NCBI GenBank assembly: GCA_002633005.1
Contig: NMRA01000331.1
Coordinates: 62,001 to 126,000, forward strand
Direction: 5' to 3'
Source: Phoronis australis
Taxonomy: Eukaryota; Phoronida; Phoronidae
DNA length: 64,000 bases
Shown one piece after another: positions 11,761 to 24,310 of this stretch (positions are counted from its first letter, which is position 1; each line of letters opens with the position of its first letter). The translations under genes were made by a program, and so were the position numbers. The notes beneath the pieces are model-generated. The model was not told the origin of the DNA. It made no database searches and saw nothing but the letters and a program-made list of their open reading frames with translations.

Positions 11761-12086
11761 GAGCGAAACTTGGCGAAATTAACCAAAAAGATGACGATAA
11801 AGATGATGACGAAGATGACGAATATGACGACGACGGTGGCGAGGATGAACAAAAGAAGTAATAATAATATACACATGACGAATGTAGAAGTCCGAAATCA
11901 GTAAGAAAAAGGCTACAGTCTTGAGCGACACTTGGCGAAATTAACGGAAAAGACAACGACGGAGATGATGACGAAGATGATGACGATGATGACGAATATG
12001 ATGATGGTGGTGGCGATGATGAACAACATCACAACATTCATATGACGAATGATATCACAAATCAATAAGAAATAGGCTACAGTCTA
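11761..12086 (+). repeat. Tandem duplication of a GAT/GAC-rich unit
   Basis: Two units of about 163 bp (11761-11922 and 11923-12086). Each starts GAGCGAMACTTGGCGAAATT, runs through a GATGACGAAGATGA microsatellite and ends AGGCTACAGTCT. The start and the sequence after the pair (CAGAAAATCTCAAATAACTC) recur at 24124-24310. Confidence 0.75.
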
Positions 12087-12894
12087 GTTCAATAGAAGAT
12101 AAACCAACATCAATGCAGCAAGAGCGCTCAACAAAGGAACAGCGTTATCAGAAAATCTCAAATAACTCGAAAAGTAAAGGAAAACATTTTCTGAAAGCCC
12201 GTTCAAAATTCTATCTAGACTAGTGGTATCGCCTAATTCTGTAAATTTTTCGAAAAAAAATGAAATTTTACGTTTTTTTAAGAATGCAAAGTCAAATAAC
12301 TCGAAAACGGTAAGTCTGAGAAAAAATTGCCATTTGAAAGAATATGCTTCAAAGAATCCACATGCAAAAATTCACGTCATTTTCTTCTCCCGTTTAAATG
12401 GCACCTAAGTACGACTGAAAATGGATCAACATGCGCAAGATCCGCCATCTTGAAAGCAACTTCCGGTTTTTTTGGGCTGATATAATAACATGTCATAAAA
12501 AACTGATATCCGTAAAACTTCGAAGGAATTGGCCTTATAATGCGCTCTCAACAGGAGAAAATGTTATTAGGCCAAAATCGAGGTGCGCATGCGCGATCAC
12601 CGATATTTCCGCCATCTTTGAACGAAAGTAAACAATTTCCGGTATACATGTAGTGCACATCACAACGGGGCTGGCAGCTACTAATAGGCCTTTTGCGAGT
12701 TTATAACAATAACGCGAGATTATGTGAGACTTCACGGGAAGTGGGGCAAAAGCTTGTCGTTTGGTCATTTGCCCAATACGGTAGCAGAGTGTATTCTGTT
12801 ATTGTCTTCGAGTTTTTAGCCGTTTAGTTCGAAAAATGCCCAAAAGCATTGCTGTTATGGCAAATGAACTTCAGATTCGCATTACAATACGTTC
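12087..12894. other. No gene recognised; GC-richer patch
   Basis: Holds a palindrome CAAGATCCGCCATCTTG (12436-12452) and another TTCCGCCATCTTTG (12608-12621), which resemble YY1 sites. No exon is supported. Confidence 0.4.
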
Positions 12895-13570
12895 TATCGC
12901 GTGCTGTACTAATTTCGTCCCGTGTATTTTAAACGGGCGGTAGGCGAAATCCGCTCACTGGTAAAGTTTTCACCTCGTCGAAAATACATTCTACACCTAA
13001 AATTAGCACCTAAAAGGCTCTTACTTTATTCACTGACTCTTTCTGCTTCTAAACATATCTTCGATGAAGCATATATACGGGAATTCAGGTGACTTAGGCG
13101 AAGAATTCCAACTCCACTTTGTGGTTACTGTTAACTTTGTCCGCGCGCGCGATTACCACAATCAAGTATTTCAACTGAGTCAGGTGAGTATGAGGCAAAG
13201 GCTAGCGCGAGACTGAGCGAAGCGCGAGATCTGGCGCGTGACCTGGCGCGTGACAATTGCAAAATAGCATGAGAAAATATCAAGTGAAATTTGTAAGATT
13301 TGTATCCCTTGGACTTTTTGTTCGTCAACAGGCGTGATTTCACGTAACTTCCTCAAAATGGCGGCTCTTTAGTGAGAGAAACTCGAGAGAACCGCGAGGT
13401 TTTCATGAATATGCTCAAGTTATTTGTAGACTAAATCGTATCCAGAGTCAGGGTATGTGTTAATTATAACTTCATGTGCACATATGCATGTTTCATTTGA
13501 TTTTATTTGCTGTATTTTGAAGTGAATATCTTTTCATGGGGATACACTATCGCCCCTGTATGCCTGCGCC
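12895..13570 (+). repeat. Long direct repeat, copy 1
   Basis: About 660 bp match 36545-37190 in the same orientation: TATTTTAAACGGG, GAAAATACATTC, GAGACTGAGCGAAGCGCG, GTGATTTCACGTAACTTCC and ATTTGATTTTATTTGCTG. It contains a CG-rich tract (13140-13250) and no open frame that is shared by both copies. Confidence 0.8.
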
Positions 13571-14647
13571 ATTCAGGCCTAGAGCGAGTTAAGTTCCAAT
13601 TTCAGTCCGGTCACAGCTTCGCACAACATAACAAGGTCACATTTTCTTCGTGTATTCACAGTTATTCCACGACCCATCTACCATATCTTAAGTTGTTTTA
13701 ATGTTTTAAGCGTAAAATTCACCATAAGAACTCCAGTAAGTTTTAGCGTGTGTAGCAAAGACTCGGGGCAAAACAAGAGCAATATGGCGGGTTTTGCCCC
13801 CTTTCCGGTGACGTCACAGTGACTAGCGAGAAACTCGCAAGTGAGCTATTGCAAGAACCTTTCTGCGTAAGTGATGTGCATCTCGAACTGCTTTCCTACT
13901 CCACAATATAGAAGTGTCGACCAAAGACTAAGATTGTGGTGTCGAGGATAAAGGACTCTCATGCTTGCCGTTCCGCAATTTGAGTATGTGAAAGATGACA
14001 CCCAAACTTAGGTAATGTCAAGGCTTCATACGCCAGAACTCAATGCACGATAATAGCAAACCGTTGTCTAGACACTAATAGACATCTGTGATACCTCATT
14101 TTTCATCAGAATTGTACTTTACTGGAACCACGTAGAAAACATTGATATCTGAAACAACCAACCAGTTTAAAACAAAAAGAGCTCGCCACGAGCCTTGACC
14201 ACCAGTCGCATTGTTCCTCCTTAGTACATGTACGTTGACGATTTAGAAAACTCGGCACGTTTGTAGCTCAAAACCATAGCCCAGCAGTGACGCTTTCAAG
14301 TTTTGATATGGGATTTCGTACTGCGTGGACATTATATTTCGTTTTTGACCACAACTGAACAAAAGCTATTTTAACTAATTAGTCGACATCTAATTTTTCA
14401 CTCTAACAGCAGTCACTTATCAGTCTACATTGATAGTGTATAGCCTCTTCCTGGTCTCCAGCGTGCAGCCGGCTTCGTAAACTAACCACCTTGATACAAC
14501 TGTAGGTGTAGTTATTTTTGTATTGATACAAGTTGTAGAGAATTCATAACATTGGTCATTTATCTTGTTATTATTCTGTAGATAATGAGGCATTTCGGCT
14601 CAGGAAAGACTGTGGAGGAGTAATCTGTTCTCGGGGGTACTTGACTA
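13571..14647. other. No gene recognised
   Basis: No coding, RNA or repeat signal beyond background. A GTGACGTCAC site is at 13808-13817 (CRE-like). Confidence 0.5.
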
Positions 14648-15239
14648 TCTCGCTGGTTCCCTGCGTGCCGCTTGGTAGCCAGCACGCATGTAGCAGGCAG
14701 TAGCACGCGCTTTATCATTGGTTGATGTAACCTCAGCAGTCATTGGTTAGCCTTACAACAAAGTAAGAAAACGTCGGTCTATGAACGATTTAGCCTTGAC
14801 ATGCAAGTGGCGTTGCAGCAACTATTTCGTTTCTGCAGTATGCCTAATGTTAAATAGCCGCGTGCTTGAAGCACACACATGTACAATGAACACGCCGTCA
14901 TGTGGCCGATATAATTAGTGTGTTATTCACACTGTATGAATACAGGACAGCAACGTAAACAAAAATCAGTGTCTATATAGAAAGACGCACTCCGAAAAGG
15001 AGCAACCGCAATTTTCTGGGATTTATTTCTTGAACATGAATTTTAAGCACCGATTTGTCTGTACATCGGACCACATTTACACTTCCTCCATCAGTCATGC
15101 CAGTTTGTTTGCGTGAAGCGCTGCCTGTTGAGAATTCGGCCAGCCAATCAGAAACGCCGGTGTAAAAAACTTCCCGGGGAAAATTAAGTGATACCTGCGT
15201 GCTGGCTACCACCTAGCGACACGCAGGGAACCAGCGAGA
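14648..15239. mobile_element. MITE with about 42-bp terminal inverted repeats, copy 1
   Basis: The left end is TCTCGCTGGTTCCCTGCGTG and the right end is its inverse, CACGCAGGGAACCAGCGAGA with one added base. The pairing continues inward through GGTAGCCAGCACGCA. CTA flanks both sides, a possible 3-bp target duplication. The 592-bp interior has no transposase. A shorter relative lies at 53485-53867. Confidence 0.8.
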
Positions 15240-15599
15240 CTAGGTGTGCTGCTGGGAAATCAGGCCAACCACCCTTTTAAAAAGCTGATAAGAAGAAACC
15301 TTACCCTTCTGGAGGGTAAGCAGGATTAAAAGGGACCAGTGTTGGGAGTTCCTTCGAAAGACGCCCTTCGGCAGAGAATTTTTGCCCATTTCTTTTTGTA
15401 GTGGTTTTAAACCACACACAACAGCAACGCGAAACAAAGATATGACCACACTCTGCACAGAATATGCAATTGGTTTGTAGTTTCATGTAGGGTGTCATTT
15501 CCAAAATGGAACAGTGACTAGGGTACGTTGCTGCAGTCAAACACAAACGAAAATCGACATCGACGGGCACGATGCCGTAACATATCTTTGTGGAAACGT

Positions 15600-16320
15600 T
15601 TCACTGAAATCCTTCAATCGATTTTCAAGATGTCATCAGGAAACGCTCTTTTTCCCAAAAATACTACAAAGTCCCTTGTCAATGTCAAAATGGCCACTAA
15701 GGGGTGCTGGAAAAGTCAAATTCGCCTCCAAATCGTCTCGTTTCAAAGCATTGCCATCGCATATCCCTGGCCAAACAATCATTGAAATCAGAAACTTTCT
15801 TCCCAAAAATACTGAAAAGCCTCAACCCCGGTCCTGAGGGAGGGAGAGGTTGAAAAGATGCGAGTAACGCCTTGGTGATGCCCTACGCACTTTCGCCAAA
15901 TTACATCAAAATACGTTCAAGCGATTTTAAGATATCGACAGGCAAATGGACGACATAACAAAATGGCGAATAGGGTATGCTGCAGTGGTCAAATCCGCAC
16001 GAAAATCAACTGGTGCCGACGCATTGTAAATTTTTAAGTCTGACAGTGTCGAAATTCCCCAAATATCGACTGGTGCCCGCGCAATGCCGGCACACACCAC
16101 TGTCTTAAGTTTTAAGGTTGTCAGAATGATTTGGAAACGCTCTTCCCCCAAAAACGAACGACTGAAAAAGCTCATTGTAGAGAGCAAAACAGCCACTACG
16201 GGATACTGCTGTGGTCGAATGGGCCCGAAAATTGACAGGTACCGGTACATTAGCGTCAAATACCTCGGTGTCAAGTTTCATCGAAATTTGCCAATCGGTT
16301 CACTAGATAACACCCTGGTT
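15600..16320 (+). repeat. Degenerate repeat array with CTCF-like motifs, block 2
   Basis: Diverged units share AAAATGGCCACTAAGGGG, GTGGTC and GAAAATCGAC/AACTGGTGCC. Motif copies are at 15691-15708, 15964-15981 and 16191-16210. A 168-codon minus-strand frame over 16303-16809 starts with GTG and has no recognisable domain, so I do not call it. Confidence 0.6.
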
Positions 16321-16499
16321 ACCCAAAACACACTGGGAAGTCATTCTGCCCCAGGGGCACGGGAGAAGCAGATTGAAAAGAGGCATGCACACTGGTGCCA
16401 AAGCCATCAAAGTACAATCGATTGGGGTCTTCGAGATATCAAGCGGACTCCTGGACACGAGGACAAGATGACGACAACAATCAGCAATAAAATGTAGAA

Positions 16500-17175
16500 T
16501 CTTCTTTAGCATACGGATACAAAATGCACCCGTCTGTAAGTCATTCAACCCGAATACGAACACCTTTGCGGGAAGTTGATTGAAAAAGGTGCTCTTTCGT
16601 CGCAGGAAAAGCGGTTGCAAACAGATACGATCATGACGGCACATACCGCAGAAATTTTTGTGGGAGTGCACTCCTACAGGCCAAGAATCTGTTGTATGCA
16701 ATTTGAGAATTTTAACCTCTTGGATGGGACGCCAGTCCAGTGAGTCCACTTGCGTGGCATCGACTGGCTTAGTTATACATGTACATACGACATGAAAAAC
16801 TGTGAACACAGAAATTAAGTATTTTTAATCAACATTTTAGGCTTTGCCGTTGGATCATGAAACTTACAAGAAATAAGAAATAAATGATACCTTAAACATA
16901 TATACACATACATGTACATGTATTGCCTTGTTGATTTTTTCTCGTAAACTATAACTTTTCAAGTCGTTATGGTTACGTGGAACCCCAGAAAAAGTCCTAA
17001 TTTTGATAATAGAGGAACTACATATCTCAGAAACTGCAAATCTGATTCATATGGAACTTTCAGACATTGCACTGTTCTTCATTTCAAATGCTATTAAGAA
17101 TACACATATTTAATAACAGATATATCTGGATTAGTTAGCAGGCGTATACAGGATTCTTGAGTTGGGTGCTTCCAT
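16500..17175. other. No gene recognised
   Basis: Sequence between block 2 of the CTCF-like array and the LINE remnant. It contains an ATATCTCAGAAACTGC-type stretch at about 17022, related to one at 46930. Confidence 0.4.
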
Positions 17176-18450
17176 TCAACTTCTTTCATAAAACGGCCTA
17201 AGTTCATAATATCCCTTACAAATCAACAGGAAGTGGCATTCATCCTCTACAAGACCATCATTGCAAATCAAACATAATCTATTATAATATTCCACTCTCT
17301 CGTGTCTTTTATCCACTTCCACTTATAGTCTGTGGTTGGAGCAACGTAACCGAGTAAACGCTTGAAGAAGACTAAGTAGCGGTAAATTAAGATATGGTGC
17401 AAAACAGTACAGAGTATTAAAGTTACAGTACTATTTAAGTTTTGCATTATGCTCAATTTCTGATCGCCAACCTTGCTCATAGCAGACATTAACTCTTTGC
17501 GCGAAGATACTTAAAAACGAGACTTCGCACGAGACACCTTGATTCAACCTAATTTCATAAAAACCGTATTTTGATAGCAATTGTCCAAGAGAAGATACCC
17601 AGGTATTTCTCCCATTCCGAACTAAATCAGCTAACATGTAATAAGCCACTTTAGCGTATAAGGTGGCATTTTCAACAACTTTAGCCAATATTTTACACAT
17701 GTGACATAATACTTTGCATAGAACGGATTAATTCCACATTCGTCCAATGCAACTGCGTTTGAGCAAGAGTTTCCAACTCAAAGAGTAATTTTACAGAATT
17801 TAATATACCGGTATACATTTTCAAGCCATTCTTTTTCTTTGAATCCCAGATTTCCGCACCGTAGCACATAGTTGACACAGCAATTTTATCAAACAGTTCA
17901 AGTGGTAGTAGACCCAATAGTTATTCCTTGCACGGGTTTCTAATTTTTCAGGTAGACATAACAGCTTCACTACCTTGACGTGCCAGAGTTTTAGTCGCTT
18001 TGGACCAAACTAATCTCGGTGTAAAAATATTCCAAGATGTTTATATTGGGAGATAACTTCCACTAATGGATTTCCATAATACCACTTACACATGTGCTCT
18101 GAGTGGCCCGTCATTTCTAAAGACAATGATCTTAGTTTTTTTTCAGATTTACACTCATGCCCCAAGAAGAGCAAAAATCATGAAGGCAGTTTAACATTCT
18201 TTCCAAATTAATTTGAGTGCTCGAACACAGAACCATGTCATCAGCATACAACAGCGATTTGACATCCGGCGCATCTCCATTGATACAAATAATCCTTCTA
18301 ATGTTATGGGCATTATCTGGGACTTCGATAAATTCGTTCAGATACATGATAAACAATAGTGGGCTGATCATACACCCTTGTCTGGTGCCGACAGAACAGT
18401 CAAAAAGTCGGTTAACCGTCCTCGAGTCCTTACAAATTAAGTCCATAGGT
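17176..18450 (-). mobile_element. 5'-truncated LINE retrotransposon, ORF2 remnant
   Basis: The minus strand carries the 3' part of a LINE ORF2. At 18446-18132 the reverse transcriptase core reads VGTRQGCMISPLLFIMYLNE, then LLYADDMVLCS, which holds the catalytic YADD box, and then SSWGMSVNLKK. Downstream pieces are in several frames (17917-17693, 17700-17431, and a last piece at 17335-17176). The end has a Cys/His cluster, CLICNDGLVEDECHFLLIC then YYELR, which is the usual C-terminal zinc-like motif of many LINEs. The stop is at 17178-17176. No endonuclease is seen, and sequence 5' of 18450 is not LINE-like, so this is a dead, 5'-truncated copy. Confidence 0.85.
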
Positions 18451-21400
18451 ATAGTTTACGATGAAGGTACGCTCGTTTGCGCCATGCCTTGAAAGTTAGC
18501 AATTCCAAGTAATCTCAAAAGCCGCCTTGTTATAAGAAAACAGCTATCTGTCTTCGGGCTTTTCAAGCGATGTACCCCACTAGTATAGTGAACCTTTACA
18601 CGGTGTGGGTACCTGTACTACGTGTTTGGACTGGTCATGAGGAGTACGGCGTCGTCATAAGCAATTTGACGTAGGAATACAACACCAGTCGAAAAAAATT
18701 GTCATGGAAACCACTTGGTCAACAGCCTGCACGAGTCTCGCATTTTAGAGATTCTGAGCAGTTTCGTATGCTTCCTTAGCAGTAAGCAAAGTCAAAGCTA
18801 TCCTCTGACACAGTGCTACCTATACAGAAAAGTGGCCCTGTAGAAACATGATGAACGACGCACGGAATTCCGTGTGTGGTAATCGATGGACATTCGTAAT
18901 TGCCATCTTCAATTCAGGCAAATTTGACAATAAAAATATAACAAATCTAATTGTACGTATACGAAAGTTCATATCTATCGTTAGCGACTTAAAAATACGA
19001 TTTCCAATTTGTAATATTTTATTCGAAATGGGTTTTCCAGCTTTCAACCAATGGGAATGACTGAATGTTATGACGTCGATTACATTACTTTAGCCAGTGG
19101 AAAGCCATTTTAAGCAACCTTCGACAGAACTTGCTTTCGTAACATTGTGAAAGAGTGTAAATCAAAGCAAGTTTGAGACGAGTTCAGTATGTACTGAAAC
19201 GTAGTATCCGTGCACTCCTTCGAGTATGAAGCGCCAAATGGTTCGTAAATTACTGCCTTTCTGGGCGTAAGATGTGGTAATTTTGCGAGCAGAATAGGTT
19301 GTTCAAAGAGAAGAAATTGTCATTTCCCTTTTTGTTTTTTACGTTAAATACGAAAATACAGGAGTTGAGCCTACAAAGCGCTAGAAAGCATTATATCGGA
19401 GCGCAAGGGATTTACACATCCGTATCTGTATTGGTGCGCGAACTTTAATTTAACTATCCAAACCAGACAAGTGGGGTAAGGTTTTAACACAAAACTAGTG
19501 AATTAAATTGTGTCAACGGTTCACCGGGGTAACCTGGCTTTGCGTACGTCAACAACATACAGGGGACGAGCGTTATTGCTGAGGAACAGTAATTATAAAC
19601 TTGCAAAAATTGTGGAGCTCCAACTCAACGGAATCAGCCTAGTATTTCAATCACCGAAATTACTAGATAATTACAGTTGTACAAAGTCACCAGAATCATC
19701 ACGCTGAGCAGGGCTTGAGAAACATTACCTCAAACCACCGATGCACGCCAGAATATAAGCTTGTGTTAGGCATCATTACTATCTCAAAAGAAATGAAATA
19801 CGCGCACTCCATAGCTACATGCGTGCATCACAGTATCACCCTGGTACTACGTCGAACGACTATTTCTACATGTAGAACAATCCGTTCTGTGCGGTTAATA
19901 AGCACATTTTACGCGCTAACAGCCACTTGGCGCTCCACATTCGGGATACCCATGAATCCAGGAAGTACTCAATGTATACGCAGGTGTCGTGACTTAAAAA
20001 ATTTCCAGCGAATAGGTTTTCGATTAAAATTTTATATATTTTTTAGTTCGAAATATCATAGAGAAGGATTTCGGGGGTTGGGTAAATTTCACCTCAGAAT
20101 CTCCCACCCCCCGGGCTTATTGATATTCATCAAAATACCAAATCCGCGCACCATAGTCCAATAGCACCCTCCACTTATTTCAGTGCTTTAAGAGCAGCGT
20201 CGCTCATGAAACAAGCAAATACGTTATTCTAAACGGAAAGGTAATTTTTGCGTGTTAAGAATGTGAGGAAGTGGATTGTAGGGAGCACACTACACTATTA
20301 ATTATATGTGCAGTATGGCTTCTCTACAATTCGAGAGACTATCGTGACTGAGCAGCACAAACAGTTTTCAAAACTGCGTACCATTTACAATTGTGGTGTG
20401 TATAGCGAACTTAAGGAACGATCAGACCGTTTTCAAACGTGATATGAGTGAATTTTCACTTGGACGCTACGTTGTGACAGCTGGTATGCATGTCACATGA
20501 CTGACGTACTTGCCAAGATATCATAAATTCAATTAAAATGCGATCATGCTTCATGCCGTCAGTGAAAATAAACATGACGCTAATGTGATCAGTGTAATAA
20601 GATTTTCTTTTTAGCGACGATATGGACAAAAATAAATATGAAAACATTCCCGGCAATATCTGTCAAAATTGTTTGCTCCATATGTCGATTAAAAGAGCGA
20701 CGGGAACCTGGAAGATAATGTTGCCAACGTTTATACTATACGAAAATATGTAACGAACATAAACCGACTTAAGCGACTACCACGTTGACATTTCGACCCA
20801 GCTTTATCAAGAAGCGCAGTAATTCTATGCTTTGCATTTGACATTTCATGCTTTGTTAAAATGCAACAATTCCCGTGAGTTGGATGAACAGACGTACAGT
20901 ACAGTGCTACTTTTCAATTTACAACCAACAAAAATGATAACAGAAAATGAAGGCTTGAATTAGAATGTTGTACTTGTTTCTTGCTGAAGATTATTCCTCA
21001 AAAGAATCAACCAGTTGTTATTCAGCATGGCTTGTTACAAGGAAAGTAAAATGATCCACTAAAGCACAGATTTAACCAGGAATTTCAGGCTTGCATGTTT
21101 GGAAAATAACTCAACCCAGTACAAGGTTGAAGTATTCTTTCACGAAGCTTTGACATTCCGTTTATGCACGAGCCGCGCACGGGTGGCCCTGAATCACACA
21201 AGCACAACCCGTTATGAATGGATGGCGCACACCTGTGTGCTTTTTTAACATTTGTCGTCTTTCTTCTGGCAATCTCAAAAATAGACATTTTTTCACTTTA
21301 TCATATTCAATCTCGCCACACTGGGTTGCGGCTATTGGTGGCAAATTGTTAACAGTATTCGCGAAGAAGTTTCAGACATGTCTCCAAGCGTTCGCAAACT

Positions 21401-22560
21401 TTCCCGTTAGTTGTACAGCCTCCTGTTCCCATTGCAACGATTTCGAACCTTCGGGACAATGTTCATAAAATTCGAGCAATTATTTTTCCTTTTAAAACAC
21501 TCGCATGGGCATGCCAACGAAATAATACTGATCTCATTCAGATCCAAACTCGGAGTAAGAAGAGGTTTCGTGACTTAGAACAACCTAACAGTTCCGTTAT
21601 GATTAAACTTGTTGGTACTTTATTATTAGATAAAGCCCGTTATTGTTTTAGACCAAGCTATGCGCATAAAACAAAAACCCGAGACTAACCAACTTGTAGA
21701 GCCTGATGCAATGGTGAACATTCAGTACTCTCCAAGCTTAGGAATCACATCCAATTTAACAAAGCAAGGCATCTAACACCTTCCCCCGCCAGTGGATGAT
21801 TGATAAATGAATTCCGGCTGTGATTAAAACGTGACGATTAATCAGTGACAAGTAATATCAGTGAAATTTTGCGATTCGAAGTGATAAAAAACAAAACCCA
21901 AGCTACTTGGTAGTGAACGAGACTTGGAAACTTAATTCGTTATCTGCATCCTGCATACATGTATATGCCAAACTTGAGGACAATTGCACAATAGATTACA
22001 GAAAACGAAATAACGCAAGCCAGACGCGAAACAAAAGCAATCACCTATACCAAGATTCAACACATGTGTCTCTCTTCAACTGAAACCACAACAGCATCTC
22101 GACACACGGTCTTAATTCGATGTCCCGCCGTGACCCCCCCCCNCCCCCCCCCTTCGTCAATTTAAGCAAAGGTCACGACTTACAACGTCAGAAAAACATA
22201 AGCAACACAAAAATGCGTGAAAAAGTTTATCGATTTTACCCTATCAATATCAGAAAGACAATTCATCTGATTAGTTATAAGTCTATGTGCTTTAAGTGAT
22301 TATTTTCAGTTGTGCCACACCTGTGTCTCTTTCGCTTATGCAATAAGTGTGGCAAATTGTATTACCCTTAACACTGAAATGTCATAAATCACAAACTAAA
22401 TGTCAGTGCTGTGATACCTAGCGGATTTAAGTGTAGCATGCAATTCAGTTCACCCCATTCTATGTCTGCGCACGAAAGCTCATCTATACCACGTGTTAGG
22501 CAGCCATTCGATAGGCGTTAAATATTCGTAAAAAGATATAGGCTTTCAAAAGGCATATCG
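18451..22560. other. No exon recognised; downstream side of gene A
   Basis: If gene A is functional its later exons should lie here or further left on the minus strand. I saw no ANF-receptor, kinase-like or cyclase sequence. The 149-codon plus frame at 19715 has no recognisable feature. Confidence 0.45.
22120..22155 (+). other. Poly-C run with an ambiguous base
   Basis: About 20 C with N at 22143. Base calls here are unreliable. Confidence 0.9.
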
Positions 22561-22632
22561 GCGTTATATATACAAGTATTAGGTGCTTACTCACAGGCGT
22601 TATATATACAAGAATTGGGTGCTTACACACGA
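22561..22632 (+). repeat. Tandem repeat, 36 bp x 2
   Basis: GCGTTATATATACAAG then GGTGCTTAC in each unit. It lies in the presumed first intron of gene A. Confidence 0.8.
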
Positions 22633-22861
22633 ATATCGGGTTCTATGTTAAGACATTCGCAAACTTTCATACGAATAGGGTGACCCCGTAAATTAATAAC
22701 AAGTGGAATGGAGAAAAAATCAACAGCAAATGAAGTACAAACTCGAAGTAAAGCGGAATGGGTGCCATATTAACTTCATTTGCCAAAATGTGTTTGTTAC
22801 TCTTCCGAATCTTGGAATGAAAACACACATAACTTAATGCGAAATAAAAGCATATACATAC
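22633..22861 (-). other. Start of intron 1 of gene A
   Basis: Begins GTATGTATATG immediately after the exon; the reading frame continues about 65 bp into it by chance. Confidence 0.6.
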
Positions 22862-23645
22862 TTCTGGATTGCTTGCTAATATCCAATAAATTCTCCGTGT
22901 GATTAAATTGACCCGCTTCGTCAATGTTAAATTTCTTGTACTTAGGTTTGTCTTTAATTGCCTTTTCTTCATACTCTTTTGTAAGCATGTCGAACAAGGA
23001 CTGTGCGAGGAAGAACCAGTTTGTTTTAGCGCGTTTCAAGTCTTCGAAGTATGTCATGACTTTAATCCAATCGAACTGCATGAAAATAACTTTAAAAAAG
23101 TTCGCAGCCTTGTTCGACGGGGGAGTCAAGCGGGTCAGGTACTTGTAATTGATCTTTTTATTTTCACCAAATTCAGGTGCCCCTGCCTCTGGGGTAATCA
23201 CTGGAGTTTGCCACGAACGGGATGAATACCGTGCAACGGGGGCCGTGCCGTAGGGTCCAGGCGGCCCAAAGAAGACATTCACATTATGAAAGTAGTAGAG
23301 GTCTATGGCTTGCAGGGGAGCAATGGCGTCCGTATTCTGTTGAGGTCCTGACCCTACTCCCGCATCGCGCTCGATGACTGTAAAGTTGCAGCCGGGTAAG
23401 TAACCGTGATGTTGTATTAGCTCAAGCGCTGTTCTCATCGCTGGACTGCCCAACTGAAGAGGCAAGCCTACTGGATGGCCATCTATGGTGGTGTGATTGG
23501 GTAGAATGACCCCCAAGGTCACTTCAACATCCTTTCTTGTGCTGTTTGTTCTACGACCACTGAACTGCTTATCCAGCTCATGACTAGACGCCCCGCAGAC
23601 CACGAAAATCAAAGTCGTTATAACTACATGCACGAGGGTACGCAT
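22862..23645 (-). CDS. First coding exon of a natriuretic-peptide-receptor-like / receptor guanylate cyclase protein (gene A)
   Basis: The exon encodes 261 codons plus one base. Residues 1 to about 21 form a hydrophobic signal peptide ending near CGASS. The rest is the N-terminal lobe of an ANF-receptor ligand-binding domain: residues 125-150 read VFFGPPGPYGTAPVARY followed by SW..PVIT, and TRLTPPSNKAANFF and FDWIKVMTYFEDL follow at 171-203. In this family the domain sits outside the cell and binds a peptide, and the protein is either a guanylate cyclase or a clearance receptor; which one cannot be told from exon 1. I chose the ATG at 23645 because it opens directly on the signal peptide; the open frame further upstream begins with GTG. 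The exon ends at a donor AA|GTATGT, phase 1. Unusually, the cysteines normal at the DSxC, GPxC and NCYF positions are absent (residues near 97, 130 and 210), leaving only Cys86 in the mature part. N-glycosylation sites are at 34, 50, 87 and 248. Exon 2 was not found downstream. Confidence 0.85.
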
Positions 23646-23854
23646 GACTGAACTTGTTTTAACAAGTACCTGGCACGAGTACACGGTGAGCTTATTTGCT
23701 CAACAACAAGTACCCTAGCTTCTTATGCCTCACTATTCGGTTTGAGCTCCAGAAACTTCATCAGCATCACCACACATGCGCAAGGAAAGCGACTACACCC
23801 TCCACACTAAACCATCTGCGTATGACAGAGCGCTAACAAGGACGCACCTCTCTT

Positions 23855-23875
23855 ATATTATAATAGTATTGGAAA
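23855..23875 (-). promoter_or_regulatory. Possible TATA-like element upstream of gene A
   Basis: On the minus strand an AT-rich TATAATATAAG stretch lies about 215 bp before the gene A start codon. The distance fits a core promoter with a moderate 5' UTR. No initiator or other site is recognised, and such A/T runs are common here, so this is weak. Confidence 0.15.
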
Positions 23876-24123
23876 TTACATCCATTTAACAAAGGTGTTT
23901 ATGTTGTCCGCTAGGCGGCGAAACTCTCTGAATATCCTTTGCTGCATTCCTGGCTCCGAGATACATCAGCGGCGTGTTAAAGTGTGACCGTTAAAAGCCT
24001 TGCCAACTTCAAGTACAGGCGTTACGTTATTAGCGAATTTGATTACACGGTCACAACACGCCGGATATAATGGAATTCATATCCAAATTAGCATTCAATA
24101 AAATGAAAAGTTCAAACGATCGA

Positions 24124-24310
24124 GGAGCGACAGTTGGCGAAATCGAATGAAAAATTTAGAAATGAGGTCGACGACAAAAGGAAAAATAGCAATGACCACA
24201 GCCCTGATACCCACGGCAACAACGTCAAACCAACGAAAGTTCATTGAGGAGCCAGTCAATGAAACAGCAATCATTAAATCAGAAAATCTCGAATAACATA
24301 TTAAGAACGG
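24124..24310 (+). repeat. Diverged relative of the 11761-12086 repeat
   Basis: GAGGAGCGACAGTTGGCGAA and ATCAGAAAATCTCGAATAAC match the element at 11.8-12.2 kb, without the long GAT run. Confidence 0.55.

Noticed and set aside
11738-11956. Ser-rich minus-strand frames
   Set aside because: Translation of the GAT-rich microsatellite.
16303-16809. 168-codon open frame on the minus strand
   Set aside because: It begins with GTG, has no recognisable domain and its 3' part runs into the degenerate repeat block 2.
19715-20164. 149-codon plus-strand frame
   Set aside because: Compositionally like random translation, no domain, no splice context.
21085-21344. Minus-strand frames with an EYDKVKKCLFLRLPEERR stretch that faintly recalls a gag-like segment
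   Set aside because: Too short and unsupported by neighbouring retroelement sequence.
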